A stretch of 7,686 nt of DNA from Candidatus Woesearchaeota archaeon (GCA_011372335.1 DRSY01000006.1:1-7686); one strand, 5' to 3'; counted from the stretch's first letter, positions 1 to 6,681 are shown. Numbers and translations: made by a program. The notes: generated from the letters alone by a model not told the origin.

Positions 1-527
1 GCATTCCACATAAGAATAAAGATTGCTCCTGAGCCAAAAACAAAGGAGAACAAGATGCAGAAAATAAGTACTTTCACATTATTAAGAAATATTTTTGAAA
101 AGAAAGCCATGTTAGCATTAAAACTAAAGTGCCCTACAACCCTGCTGTTAATAGCATTTATTGTAGCTGTTTGAGCTTGAAAAAGCGTGTTAATTAAGGA
201 TGAGGACAAAACCACATACCAGAAAGCAAAAGCAATAGTTGCCCCAATAAAAAGAAAAACAAAGGCTTTAAGGGCTTTGCTATGCTCCTTTAACAACCAT
301 TTCTCTTCCATCCCCTCAAGATCTTTTTCCTCTTCCATTCTAATAGTATTATAAACTAAGGGCAAGGCCGCCATGGCTGTTAGGAACACCATTATCAAGC
401 TTGACTGCGACTTAAAAATCCACATACTAAGAAGGATGGCTACGCTACAAAAAACAGCTCCTAGAAAAAGGAGTCTTGAAGGTCTTTGTTCTGCTTTAAA
501 AGGGCTTATCAATGATTCAAGGACCAT
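1..527 (-). CDS. SpoIIM/DUF95-like integral membrane protein (C-terminus cut by window edge)
   Basis: Reading the minus strand from the ATG at 527-525 gives 175 open codons up to the left edge with no stop, so the C-terminus is missing. The protein begins MVLESLISPFKAEQRP. It has four visible hydrophobic segments, at about residues 18-38, 42-59, 87-108 and 151-173. A charged loop (MEEEKDLEGMEEKW, residues 64-77) lies between the second and third. The stretch NNVKV at 149-153, followed by a Gly-rich membrane helix and MWN, resembles the conserved core of archaeal SpoIIM (stage II sporulation protein M, DUF95) proteins. In sporulating bacteria SpoIIM belongs to a membrane complex acting at the engulfing septum. 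Archaea do not sporulate this way and the role of their homologues is unknown. The start was chosen because it gives the family-like N-terminus and sits about 27 bases from the centre of a strong TATA box. It is transcribed divergently from the aIF2 beta gene. Confidence 0.78.
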   Translation of the reverse strand, partial: MVLESLISPFKAEQRPSRLLFLGAVFCSVAILLSMWIFKSQSSLIMVFLTAMAALPLVYNTIRMEEEKDLEGMEEKWLLKEHSKALKAFVFLFIGATIAFAFWYVVLSSSLINTLFQAQTATINAINSRVVGHFSFNANMAFFSKIFLNNVKVLIFCILFSFVFGSGAIFILMWN

Positions 528-550
528 GCCCTTATCCTCTGGTTTTCTTC

Positions 551-558
551 TTTATAAA
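551..558 (-). promoter_or_regulatory. TATA box of the SpoIIM-like gene
   Basis: On the minus strand the sequence reads AAAAGGTTTATAAAG. TTTATAAA is a consensus archaeal TATA box, and the purine-rich AAAAGG upstream could be the BRE. The box centre is about 27 bases before the start codon at 527, so the expected transcription start falls on or next to the ATG. The message is therefore probably leaderless. The SD-like GAGG at 536-539 would lie upstream of the transcript and would not be used. Confidence 0.7.
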
Positions 559-642
559 CCTTTTGGAAGAGAGAAAGCGTGGCTAGGTGTTAAAGAAAAG
601 CAGAGTGAAGGAACAATAAAGAAGCTGAGATAAAACAAAGAA

Positions 643-650
643 TTTATATA
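643..650 (+). promoter_or_regulatory. TATA box of the aIF2 beta - acylphosphatase unit
   Basis: TTTATATA, preceded by purine-rich AAACAAAGAA as a possible BRE, lies 56-63 bases upstream of the aIF2 beta ATG. The predicted transcription start, about 26 bases past the box centre, falls near 673. That leaves a leader of about 33 bases, very A-rich and without a well-placed Shine-Dalgarno sequence; the only AAGGG, at 681-685, is 20 bases from the start codon. A second TATA-like string at 687-693 is too close to the ATG to serve this start. Confidence 0.6.
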
Positions 651-705
651 AGACTGCTTTTTTCTTAGAATAACAAAAAAAAGGGCTTTATAAAAAAAAC
701 AAAAA

Positions 706-1116
706 ATGGATGTTTATACTGAACTATTGGAGCGAGGAAAGAAAAAATTACCTGACACCAGGCATGATACTGAACGATTCGTAATTCCAAAAATCAAGGG
801 GTATATCCAAGGTAATAAAACCATTCTTAGCAACTTCGTTCAGATTGCTCAGCACCTAGGAAGGAAACCGCAACACATGTTAAAGTATGTTTTAAAAGAG
901 CTCGCCACCCCTGGAGAGATTAAGAGGCAGTTCGTCTTACTAGGAGCGAAAGTGCCTGCCAGCCGGATTAACGAGAAAATACAGAAGTACGCGGACGTTT
1001 TTGTTATTTGTAGAGAGTGCGGGAAACCAGACACAAAGATGACAAAAGAAGGAAACATTTATTTTATTAAGTGCCAAGCGTGTGGTGCGAAGTATTCTGT
1101 TTACTCAAAAATTTAA
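706..1116 (+). CDS. eif2b: Translation initiation factor aIF2, beta subunit
   Basis: This 136-residue protein is the beta subunit of the archaeal aIF2 alpha-beta-gamma heterotrimer, which delivers initiator Met-tRNA to the small ribosomal subunit in the cytoplasm. The N-terminal helix (MDVYTELLERGKKKLP), which contacts the gamma subunit in known structures, is followed by the family signature region FVIPKIKGYIQGNKTIL (residues 25-41). A C-terminal zinc ribbon has all four cysteines: C102, C105, C123 and C126, in a CREC...CQAC arrangement. The length is normal for the family and the start matches the usual N-terminus, so no other start is needed. It is the first gene of a two-gene unit; its TAA at 1114-1116 is followed by one base and then the ATG of the acylphosphatase. 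Nothing looks damaged or unusual. The symbol follows common archaeal usage. Confidence 0.96.
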   Translation: MDVYTELLERGKKKLPDTRHDTERFVIPKIKGYIQGNKTILSNFVQIAQHLGRKPQHMLKYVLKELATPGEIKRQFVLLGAKVPASRINEKIQKYADVFVICRECGKPDTKMTKEGNIYFIKCQACGAKYSVYSKI

Positions 1117-1117
1117 G

Positions 1118-1396
1118 ATGAAGAGAATACGCTTCTTTGTTTCTGGAAAGGTACAAGGAGTTTGTTATAGGTATTACTCCGCAAACAAAGCACAGGAGCT
1201 CGGGCTTAAGGGTTTTGTAAGAAATATTCCTAATGGAAAAGTAGAAGTCGTAGTAGAAGGTCCTGAAGAGCGAGTCGCGGTGTTTATGAAGTATTGTAAA
1301 AACAACCCGGGTTATTCACGAGTTGAAAGAATTGAAGTGGTGGAAGAAAAAGAAGTTGAGAAGCCCCTATTCTCTGATTTCAAAATAAAATATTGA
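1118..1396 (+). CDS. acyP: Acylphosphatase
   Basis: This 92-residue protein matches the acylphosphatase family in length and motifs. These small cytoplasmic enzymes hydrolyse carboxyl-phosphate bonds such as those in acetyl phosphate or 1,3-bisphosphoglycerate. The phosphate-binding loop reads SGKVQGVCYR (residues 9-18), with catalytic Arg at R18. The catalytic Asn is N36 in GFVRNIPNGKVEV, 18 residues later, the same spacing as Arg23-Asn41 in the human enzymes. The C-terminus ends F-K-I-K-Y, as is usual. The ATG at 1118 was chosen over an in-frame ATG at 1082: the earlier one would add 12 unrelated residues overlapping the aIF2 beta coding sequence, while 1118 starts directly at the first beta strand. 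The gene begins one base after the aIF2 beta stop, so it is probably co-transcribed and translationally coupled. Its link to translation initiation is positional only. Confidence 0.95.
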   Translation: MKRIRFFVSGKVQGVCYRYYSANKAQELGLKGFVRNIPNGKVEVVVEGPEERVAVFMKYCKNNPGYSRVERIEVVEEKEVEKPLFSDFKIKY

Positions 1397-1413
1397 TAGA
1401 GATATGATATATT

Positions 1414-1440
1414 AGGGGTTTTAATTAAAAGGGGTTTAAA
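1414..1440. repeat. Short direct repeat flanking a TTTTAATTAAAA palindrome
   Basis: AGGGGTTTTAA at 1414-1424 recurs as AGGGGTTTAAA at 1430-1440, a 16-base period with one mismatch. Between and overlapping the copies is a perfect 12-base palindrome, TTTTAATTAAAA (1419-1430). It lies between two convergent genes, just before a T-tract, so it may belong to the transcription-end region. No function is known. Confidence 0.45.
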
Positions 1441-1443
1441 ATG

Positions 1444-1451
1444 TTTTTCTT
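1444..1451 (+). terminator. Probable T-tract terminator of the aIF2 beta - acylphosphatase unit
   Basis: TTTTTCTT begins 48 bases after the acylphosphatase stop codon. Archaeal RNA polymerase terminates at runs of T in the coding strand without needing a hairpin, and the next gene is convergent, so an end here is expected. No GC-rich stem precedes it. Confidence 0.45.
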
Positions 1452-1525
1452 ATTCGAAACAAAACGTGTTCCTCAAGTATCTTTTCACATTTAGAAAGGA
1501 TTAGTAAGATTTGATTAGTTTTATT

Positions 1526-4500
1526 TTAAGAGTTTAACCACGCGCCCAGTTCCTGCTGTCTTTCTTTTTCTTTACCAAATACGCTTTCAACTCTTTGCTT
1601 TAAGAGTTCCAGGGTTTGCTTCATATAAACAGGGACGTTATATTTCTCAGCTAGCTTCATGCTAAGCTCCAAGTATTTTATTACAAAGCCTTCTGATACT
1701 GTGAAAATGATCTTACCTCCGCACTCAGAACACTTCCCGCTTAAAGGAGGCCTCCTAAACTTCTGGTTACAATCAACACACCTAAACTCTTGTTGAGAGA
1801 ACTTTCTAAGATTACCCTTGGTATCCTTCATAAAGTGTTTATCTATAACTAGCCTTGCAACATCCATTGTATCCACAGCTCTTATCTTCTCTGCTAATTC
1901 CATCTGGCCTTTTAATTTATCCTCCATACTAGGAAGAAGCTTATAAGCAGAGCAGAGTACGCCTTGATTAATATCTGTGGTGTTATGCGTAAAGCCCAGC
2001 CCTGAATACTGATGAGGTGTTCCTAGGACGTGCGCTACTTGTTTCACCCTTACTTCCCATGGCATTTTATATTTTCTACAAGCCTCGTAGAATTCTAGAG
2101 GATACTTCCAAGCAACATCCATATTAAAAACCATATCATCTACCTCTGCGGGGTTAAGTAAGTATGTTAGTACAAGAGGGGCGTCCATAGTGCTACCTCT
2201 GCTACTAGGAAGGTATTTCTTTGAAAAATTAAGCAAAGCATCCATTAAAAGAAGTAAACATCCCTCGTCCCCGTCACAGTCCCTTCGCATGGCTGCATGC
2301 ACATAAGGATGTGCAACAAAGCCCTGTGTTCTAGAAAAACCTATAATCCGACAAAGGATGCCTGCAGAAGTATGAGGCGCAAGACCTATAACTAAGTGTC
2401 CTACAAGCTCTTCTTTTGTTCTTAGATTATAGTATGGTTTTAGCCCGTAAAACTTTTCTAGTAATTCATCCACAAAGCAGGCTGTTCTGAACAAGACCTC
2501 GTCTGCTGGTTCTTCCGGAGATACACGACTACAAGGCAGGAGTATATCTTGTGGTTTTAACTCTAGGACTTGTTCATCAGAGTTAAGCTCCTCTCCATTA
2601 ATATCGTGTGTGTAACCTAATTGTCTTAGTTTTTCCACACCCACCCCGATCTCCCTTGGCTTAAAATGGGTTAGAGGTATTTCTGAGCAGTCGTATCTTA
2701 TTGTTCCGTCTTTATTAACATGTATTTTGTGCTTTGCTCTTAGAATTCCCTTTATAAGGTGTTCAGGTATGTGCTCTTTATTACTAGTCCCCCGAACCCC
2801 TTTAATTAAGTCAGGAAAAATATTTGTTCCTATCTTCTTAAGAAGTAAGGGAAAACTCTCTTTTATGTTAAACACCATTGTCTTATAAGGAAGCGGTTCG
2901 TGAGGACAATCCTTCACTAAACCACATTCTTTGCAGAATCGCATCTTCTCAGCAGGTCTATCACATACTTCACAAATACTAAAAACAGTTTCTCTTCGGC
3001 AATGCTTACAATAATACGGAGCAAAGTGGGCTGTGAGTTGACCTTTTTCAAGAGCTGCCTGGAAGGCTCTGAATTTTCCACCCTCTCTTCCCACAGGGAA
3101 TAATACGTGGGGGCTCCCGGTTAGTTTCCTCATCTTTGCCTTCTCAGGTCTTCCCATCCTCGCACCTATGAAGGTGCCGCATTTATCTCTAATAAGCACA
3201 CATGAAAGCAGATTTATTAATTCAAGTGTGGTGTGGTGTTTTTCCTTTTTTTTAAGGCATTCCCTCAACAAGGCCTCCTTATTTTTGAAATCATTTTTTT
3301 CTTTAACCCCTAAATTGCCAAGAAAAGCTTTTGCAACCTCGCCTTCAATTACAACATATTCCTTATTAACAAAGGCATGAGGCAAGCCTATTAGTTCTAA
3401 AATTCTTTTTTGCTCGCCTTTAGGAATTATTATTTTGACATTTCTTTCTCCTTGTTTAAGCTCTGCTTTTTCTTTAAGCCATTCAAGCAGATGGAGGAGT
3501 TGAGCAGGGGTGATGCTGTTCCAGAAAAAAATGTGTTGCGGGTGAAGAGGGATGCCTAGGCGTGTACTTAATTGATGGGCTGCACTAAAAGAAATCTTGG
3601 TTGTTAATGGTTTTTGAAATAACAAAACCAGTTTTTCCTTAGCAATATCAATTAACTCGGTTAGCTTATCAAGGTCAAAGGTGCCGAATAAACGTAGGCA
3701 TTCCCTTTCAAGTTCAAGAACCCATTCCTCAGGCACATAACCCGCAGGAACAAGAGGGTGGGCTCTGTCAAAAAAATCGCCGTAATTAATAAGAACATCA
3801 CCTAAATATAGGATTTCCTTAATCTCATTCTTGAGTTGTTTGGCTTGTTTCTCTGTTCCAAGATAAACCACAGATTCATCTTTTAACTTTACAATGGGCC
3901 CCTCAATGGTATCGCACGAAGTAAAAGCAGCGGCTTTCCCAGGCCTCTCTACTTTTAGCTGGGTTGCTATTGCTATAAAATCATTAAGAATCTGCATCGT
4001 CGCTGGATGAATGCTCTGGGCAGAATAACCTGAGGTTCTTGAACGCCCATACCTTAACCGAAAAGCTCCGTTTGCCAGAGGGTGTCCAAACACAGGTCTT
4101 CCAGCAACAAGATCAGAGATGTATGTAAAATCAGGTTTTATCTTTAAGCAAGCGTTCTTATCCTTCTCACTTTCCTTTTTATCCTTTTTACTCCTATCTT
4201 CCATCCCACCTGTAAGTTCCCTTGCTTTAACCTTTTTCTGTAGTTCAAGAAACTCTTCAAAAAAAGACCAGTGATCTAAGTCAAACTCATACGCCCATTT
4301 ACTAAGCTTAGCCCATACTTTCGGTGCTTTTAAAGGAAGACCCGCACTATATACCAAACAATAACCACTCCTAATCCTATTAGTGTTAACTCTAGGCAAA
4401 TCTTTTAAGGTTACGTTTGATATCTCGTACTTCTCAGAAGGATCTCCTGATATCTCAACAGGCACATGAGAAACCAAGAACTCTGCTTCTTCTCTAGAAG

Positions 4501-5110
4501 GATAATACTGGAGATTAGTTACATACTCGTGGTAATCAGAGAGTTCTGCATGACACCTCTTTATTTCCTTCTCTGTTGGGTCATACTCCGCGTACCCCAT
4601 TTTTTTTCTAACATAATCCGCTATAAGAACACAAACAACAGCCGCTGTTCCTCCTGCTGCTCGTATGGGTCCTGAGAAGTTAAGGCAGAAATAGTCTCCT
4701 TTACCATCCATTCTCTTCTTTATCTCAAGTTTTGTGAAGCCTTCAAGAGGGGCTGAGACTGCGCCGAGCGTAACATAGGCAAAGCCGGTTCTTATCCCCA
4801 CCTCCATAGCTTCTCTTTTATCTCTGAATTTACAAAATTTTTCTTGTGCTATTTCAAGCGCTATTTGAAAAGCAACCCTCCAATCTAAGATACCATACTT
4901 CTTCTCTAACTCACCTATTCTCTTTATAGCACCAGAGCCTTGTAGTTGAGGCGCAACAACGCTTATCAGACCGATGACTCTCTCCGCCAGGTTCTTTGCT
5001 AGGACGACTTCTGGCTTAGTATCAGGGTCATAACCTTTGCTCCTCGCCTTTGAGGCTATTTTATAAGCAGCAAGGGTTTCTCTTTCTAACTCTTCAAAAT
5101 ACTCTTTCAT
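1526..5110 (-). CDS. polC: DNA polymerase family D, large catalytic subunit DP2
   Basis: This 1194-residue protein is the polymerising subunit of archaeal PolD, which synthesises DNA at the fork together with DP1. NFSGPIRAAGGTAA (144-157) is the hallmark N-terminal block. GARMGRPEKAK (649-659) and GTPHQYSGLGFTH (1030-1042) are conserved core blocks. The double-psi-barrel active site lies at about 930-960, with D944-C-D-G-D948; D946 and D948 are the expected metal-binding aspartates. The position of D944 is normally Asn (P. abyssi N954), an unusual change. Cysteine clusters at C701/C704/C713/C716, C726/C729/C735 and C1111/C1114/C1127/C1130 are candidate zinc modules. A Lys/Glu-rich, probably flexible stretch spans about 305-320. 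The C-terminus carries QQELGAWL (1185-1192), which fits a PIP box for binding PCNA. Length is normal and there is no intein. Its ATG overlaps the DP1 stop as ATGA, implying coupled translation. Confidence 0.97.
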   Translation of the reverse strand: MKEYFEELERETLAAYKIASKARSKGYDPDTKPEVVLAKNLAERVIGLISVVAPQLQGSGAIKRIGELEKKYGILDWRVAFQIALEIAQEKFCKFRDKREAMEVGIRTGFAYVTLGAVSAPLEGFTKLEIKKRMDGKGDYFCLNFSGPIRAAGGTAAVVCVLIADYVRKKMGYAEYDPTEKEIKRCHAELSDYHEYVTNLQYYPSREEAEFLVSHVPVEISGDPSEKYEISNVTLKDLPRVNTNRIRSGYCLVYSAGLPLKAPKVWAKLSKWAYEFDLDHWSFFEEFLELQKKVKARELTGGMEDRSKKDKKESEKDKNACLKIKPDFTYISDLVAGRPVFGHPLANGAFRLRYGRSRTSGYSAQSIHPATMQILNDFIAIATQLKVERPGKAAAFTSCDTIEGPIVKLKDESVVYLGTEKQAKQLKNEIKEILYLGDVLINYGDFFDRAHPLVPAGYVPEEWVLELERECLRLFGTFDLDKLTELIDIAKEKLVLLFQKPLTTKISFSAAHQLSTRLGIPLHPQHIFFWNSITPAQLLHLLEWLKEKAELKQGERNVKIIIPKGEQKRILELIGLPHAFVNKEYVVIEGEVAKAFLGNLGVKEKNDFKNKEALLRECLKKKEKHHTTLELINLLSCVLIRDKCGTFIGARMGRPEKAKMRKLTGSPHVLFPVGREGGKFRAFQAALEKGQLTAHFAPYYCKHCRRETVFSICEVCDRPAEKMRFCKECGLVKDCPHEPLPYKTMVFNIKESFPLLLKKIGTNIFPDLIKGVRGTSNKEHIPEHLIKGILRAKHKIHVNKDGTIRYDCSEIPLTHFKPREIGVGVEKLRQLGYTHDINGEELNSDEQVLELKPQDILLPCSRVSPEEPADEVLFRTACFVDELLEKFYGLKPYYNLRTKEELVGHLVIGLAPHTSAGILCRIIGFSRTQGFVAHPYVHAAMRRDCDGDEGCLLLLMDALLNFSKKYLPSSRGSTMDAPLVLTYLLNPAEVDDMVFNMDVAWKYPLEFYEACRKYKMPWEVRVKQVAHVLGTPHQYSGLGFTHNTTDINQGVLCSAYKLLPSMEDKLKGQMELAEKIRAVDTMDVARLVIDKHFMKDTKGNLRKFSQQEFRCVDCNQKFRRPPLSGKCSECGGKIIFTVSEGFVIKYLELSMKLAEKYNVPVYMKQTLELLKQRVESVFGKEKERQQELGAWLNS

Positions 5111-6591
5111 TTTGAAAAATTAATTATTTTAACCTCTCTTGTTTTAAGATTAATCAAAGGTACTCGTGCAGGTTGAGGTTGTAAGCCTCTCTTTTCCATA
5201 TCCTCTGTTATATCCGTCCAGCACGAACAATTAATGAGAGTTATGTTCTTATAGTTATTTACGCTGACCCGGTGAATGTGTCCTGTGATAAAGAAATCCG
5301 GAATTTTATTTATGACTAAAGGGTCGTACTCTGTATCCGGCATATAAAGATTAGAGGTGTGGGTGGGGGCGAGGTGTCTTCTTTGAAGCAGGAATCTCAT
5401 AATCAAATCAGCTCTTTTTTGTCCGCCTTGTGACCTTATACTCCCAACATTATCAGCATAATAAATTAAAGAGTAGCCATGATATAATAAGAAGTCAAAG
5501 CCAGGGAAGTCCTCTGTCGCCCCTATATTAATGAAACTTGGATTACTAAGAAGAAGCACATTAGGGAGTTTTTGCAGGCTCTCAGTATACTTGTGAAAAA
5601 GAGGTGGTTGAGGCTCTGATATTCTCCCTGCATCATGGTTGCCTGGACAAATAATGATTGTAATATTTGAAGGTATTTTTTTAAGGTATTCTGCGAATAA
5701 ATCGTATTGCTCTTTGATATCTTTTACTTCTAAATCCTTCTCCTGACCGGGATAAACACCGACTCCTTCAACCAAGTCGCCTATTATTATTAAATACTTT
5801 ACTTTAGAAGCGATTTCTCTTTGCTCTTGACTTCCTTTTCTTTGATTAATCCATTCTATAAAGTCCCCAAATTCTTTTTTAAGAAAAGCATTTGACCCGA
5901 AATGAGGGTCCCCTATCAGAGTTACGTACACCTCTTCCTGGCTTTTTTTTAGTTCTTTTACAAGAGGCACGTCAGGAATAAATATTTGGTTTACAAAAAC
6001 AAAATTTTTTGAAACAACACCTTCCACACCTATAACTTCATCAAAAACAATATCTTTGGCTGTTTCAAAGAGCTCTTTTTTCTTATCACTTATAAAAACA
6101 TTGATTTTCCCTGAAGGATCTTCCAATGTTAAGATAATATTATTGTTCTTGGTTATTGTTTTATCAAAAACCATTCCGATAAACACAACTTTTTCTTTAT
6201 CTCGCATACTCCTAAGCCGATTAATACTGGTAACGCCTGGTAATTCCTGTCTTTGCCTTAGAATGGAAGATAAAGCTTCAAATCGTCTATTAAAATAAGC
6301 AACAAAATCATTAACAGTTATCTTTTTTGGTTCTTTCTTATAGGAGAATAAAACCTTAACATCATTGATTTGTCCCGTCTCTTCTTTTCTTTTCACCACA
6401 CTCTCTTTCTCTTTCCCGTCTTCGTCATCCAGTAACAAACCTTTTTTTTTAAGGAAGTCCTTATCAATTATAAGACCGGCTTCTAAATCCTCTCCTTCTA
6501 GTTGTGAAAGTTTTTCTAAAAAAAAAGGGTTTTTGATTATTTCAGGGCTTAATAAAATTCCTTTTTTCAAAAAAGAGGTTATTACATCCAT
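5107..6591 (-). CDS. polB: DNA polymerase family D, small subunit DP1 (proofreading 3'-5' exonuclease)
   Basis: This 494-residue protein is the PolD small subunit, which binds DP2 and supplies Mre11-like 3'-5' exonuclease activity. Residues 1-60 form a small helical N-terminal domain, followed by a charged linker (about 55-75). An OB fold covers about 130-210. A calcineurin-like phosphoesterase domain covers about 220-494. The metal-binding motifs are visible in order: I, G-D228-P-H230; II, G271-D272-L-V-E275-G, followed by VGVYPGQ; III, G317-N-H-D320; IV, Y-H371-G; V, G437-H438-I-H440. All the main histidines and aspartates are present, so nuclease activity is expected. Motif II carries Glu at 275 where Pyrococcus has Asp. 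The length is shorter than in Pyrococcus, mostly in the linker. The gene follows orc1/cdc6 by 90 bases and overlaps DP2 by 4 bases (5107-5110). Confidence 0.96.
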   Translation of the reverse strand: MDVITSFLKKGILLSPEIIKNPFFLEKLSQLEGEDLEAGLIIDKDFLKKKGLLLDDEDGKEKESVVKRKEETGQINDVKVLFSYKKEPKKITVNDFVAYFNRRFEALSSILRQRQELPGVTSINRLRSMRDKEKVVFIGMVFDKTITKNNNIILTLEDPSGKINVFISDKKKELFETAKDIVFDEVIGVEGVVSKNFVFVNQIFIPDVPLVKELKKSQEEVYVTLIGDPHFGSNAFLKKEFGDFIEWINQRKGSQEQREIASKVKYLIIIGDLVEGVGVYPGQEKDLEVKDIKEQYDLFAEYLKKIPSNITIIICPGNHDAGRISEPQPPLFHKYTESLQKLPNVLLLSNPSFINIGATEDFPGFDFLLYHGYSLIYYADNVGSIRSQGGQKRADLIMRFLLQRRHLAPTHTSNLYMPDTEYDPLVINKIPDFFITGHIHRVSVNNYKNITLINCSCWTDITEDMEKRGLQPQPARVPLINLKTREVKIINFSK

Positions 6592-6681
6592 TTTATTACA
6601 TTAATTATTATTTTGTTTTAATCATATGTGAATTATGTGTTTAATTCGTGTTTGTTTTTGAAGGTAAAGATAAGATGATTC
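6592..6681. other. Spacer between orc1/cdc6 and DP1
   Basis: These 90 very AT-rich bases separate the orc1/cdc6 stop from the DP1 start. I see no TATA box of the quality found at 551-558 or 643-650 at a suitable distance from the DP1 ATG, and no T-tract on the minus strand that would end the orc1/cdc6 transcript. Co-transcription of all three replication genes is therefore the simplest reading. On the minus strand CAC-AATT-like units repeat loosely (CACGAATT, CACATAATT, CACATATGATT) at 6620-6650. Confidence 0.45.

Larger units (their letters stand above)
528..705. other. Divergent intergenic promoter region
   Basis: These 178 bases separate the SpoIIM-like gene (minus) from the aIF2 beta gene (plus) and carry one TATA box for each direction, at 551-558 and 643-650. 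The A/G-rich stretch between the boxes (about 559-642) shows no convincing ORF, RNA gene or operator. The minus strand has an archaeal promoter with essentially no leader. The plus strand has a predicted leader of about 30 bases that is almost all A. Confidence 0.6.
1397..1525. other. Convergent intergenic region
   Basis: These 129 bases lie between the acylphosphatase stop (plus) and the DP2 stop (minus). They contain the direct repeat at 1414-1440 and the plus-strand T-tract at 1444-1451. For minus-strand transcripts from DP2, the only T-rich run is TTTTGTTT (1457-1464), a weak candidate terminator. A 17-codon ORF at 1441-1494 has no support as a gene. Confidence 0.5.

Noticed and set aside
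373..633. Plus-strand ORF of 86 codons
   Set aside because: It is antisense to the N-terminus of the SpoIIM-like gene and its promoter, has no family resemblance, and is the shadow of a convincing membrane protein.
687..693. Second TATA-like sequence (TTTATAA) just before aIF2 beta
   Set aside because: It would start transcription near 715, inside the gene, and the next in-frame Met is at residue 58. The box at 643-650 has correct spacing.
849..1058. Minus-strand ORF inside aIF2 beta
   Set aside because: It lies antisense to a strongly conserved gene and its translation resembles no family.
1082..1117. Upstream in-frame ATG for the acylphosphatase, giving 104 residues
   Set aside because: It adds 12 residues (MVRSILFTQKFK) unlike the family and overlaps the aIF2 beta zinc ribbon. 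The ATG at 1118 gives the standard length and N-terminus.
1441..1494. 17-codon ORF (MFFLFETKRVPQVSFHI) in the convergent gap
   Set aside because: It is too short, has no promoter or ribosome site, and overlaps the predicted T-tract terminator.
1526..5110. Possible intein in DP2, a known insertion target in some archaea
   Set aside because: The protein is continuous through all conserved blocks with normal length, and no intein splice or endonuclease motifs are present.
5131..5139. AGAGAGGTT upstream of the DP2 start as a Shine-Dalgarno site
   Set aside because: It is about 20 bases from the DP2 ATG, too far. The ATGA overlap with DP1 explains translation better.
6056..6604. Plus-strand ORFs (6056-6298 and 6365-6604) opposite DP1
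   Set aside because: They are Ser/Leu/Phe-rich shadows of the Lys/Glu-rich DP1 coding strand.
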